Positions 59,749 to 59,906 of a stretch of 59,906 nucleotides of DNA are shown piece after piece. The stretch spans positions 1 to 59,906 of the forward strand of contig NZ_JAPFEA010000005.1 of NCBI RefSeq assembly GCF_026169115.1. Reading direction: 5' to 3'. Both the position numbers and the translations under genes were made by a program. The stretch is from Intestinimonas sp. (lineage in GTDB: Bacteria > Bacillota > Clostridia > Oscillospirales > Oscillospiraceae). The notes beneath the pieces were generated by a model that was not told where the DNA came from, searched no databases, and worked only from the letters and a program-made list of their open reading frames with translations. The stretch's first letter is position 1. Every line of letters begins with the position of its first letter.

Positions 59749-59906
59749 ATGGCAGTCGTATCTATGAAGCAGCTCCTGGAGGCCGGCGTTCACTTCGGTC
59801 ACCAGACCCGCCGCTGGAACCCCAAGATGGCCGCTTACATCTACACCGAGCGGAACGGCATCTACATCATCGACCTGCAGAAGACCGTGAAGAAGCTGGA
59901 GGAGGC
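59749..59906 (+). CDS. rpsB: Ribosomal protein S2 (5' part, cut by the window end)
   Basis: Small-subunit ribosomal protein S2. The visible 52 residues, [20 protein letters not shown] then [20 protein letters not shown] and [12 protein letters not shown], are the conserved S2 N-terminus. AAAGGAGGAAACAAATT precedes the ATG. The gene continues past 59906. Confidence 0.97.
   Translation, partial: MAVVSMKQLLEAGVHFGHQTRRWNPKMAAYIYTERNGIYIIDLQKTVKKLEE

Noticed and set aside
1..59906. CRISPR arrays, insertion sequences, prophage or rRNA/tRNA genes
   Set aside because: I saw no regularly spaced repeats, transposase or integrase motifs, phage structural genes or conserved rRNA/tRNA sequence on either strand.

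Overview
The window is a high-GC (clearly above 60% by eye) stretch of chromosome from an anaerobic, endospore-forming Firmicute. The sporulation cluster spoIIGA-sigE-sigG, the Gram-positive style cbi/cob anaerobic cobalamin genes, sigma-A promoters with 17-base spacers and strong AGGAGG ribosome binding sites all agree. The protein set looks like the Oscillospiraceae/Flavonifractor-Lawsonibacter group of gut Clostridia, but that placement is inference. I see no rRNA, tRNA, insertion sequence, prophage or CRISPR array; the region reads as core chromosome.

Layout. 0-10 kb: glyA (minus) diverges from nth; a MATE exporter (minus) diverges from a MerR regulator with a textbook 19-base-spacer MerR promoter; a two-gene minus operon holds a glycoside hydrolase family 13 enzyme fused to a flavodoxin-like quinone reductase domain, then an amino acid permease; an XRE regulator and a GreA factor follow on the plus strand. 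9.3-12 kb: an SLH-domain exported protein and a RodA/FtsW protein (minus). 12-17 kb: tsaE-tsaB-upp-acetyltransferase and ddl-murF. 17-31 kb: mtnA, an ABC-F ATPase, a DUF218 protein, prfA, two very small genes, a Sua5/TsaC protein, an unknown membrane protein, coaE, an M18 aminopeptidase, rarA, an S1-domain protein, a DUF951 protein, hisC and a radical SAM protein.

31-56.6 kb is the centrepiece: about 25 kb of co-oriented, mostly overlapping genes that take glutamyl-tRNA to a cobalamin-type cofactor. It opens with a sigma-A promoter, a cobalamin riboswitch and an intrinsic terminator, then cbiD-cbiF-cbiG-cbiH-cbiJ-cbiET-cbiA-cobT-cobU-cobS-second cobU-like gene-cobC-cbiB-cobD-cbiP-cbiC-cbiK. 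A second cobalamin riboswitch, with no obvious terminator, precedes the cobalt transporter cbiMNQO, then cbiL, and the tetrapyrrole precursor genes hemA-sirC-like-hemC-cobA/hemD-hemB-hemL. A strong terminator closes the block. No corrinoid adenosyltransferase and no lower-ligand synthesis genes are present here, so those steps must be encoded elsewhere or be unusual.

56.7-59.9 kb holds spoIIGA-sigE-sigG, a YlmC/YmxH-like PRC-barrel gene, and the start of rpsB, cut by the window end. The most unusual items are the GH13-flavodoxin fusion, the duplicated CobU-type genes around cobS, the MerR promoter, the spoIIGA promoter with an over-long spacer, and an identical 11-base stop/TTG-start junction used at two unrelated gene pairs.
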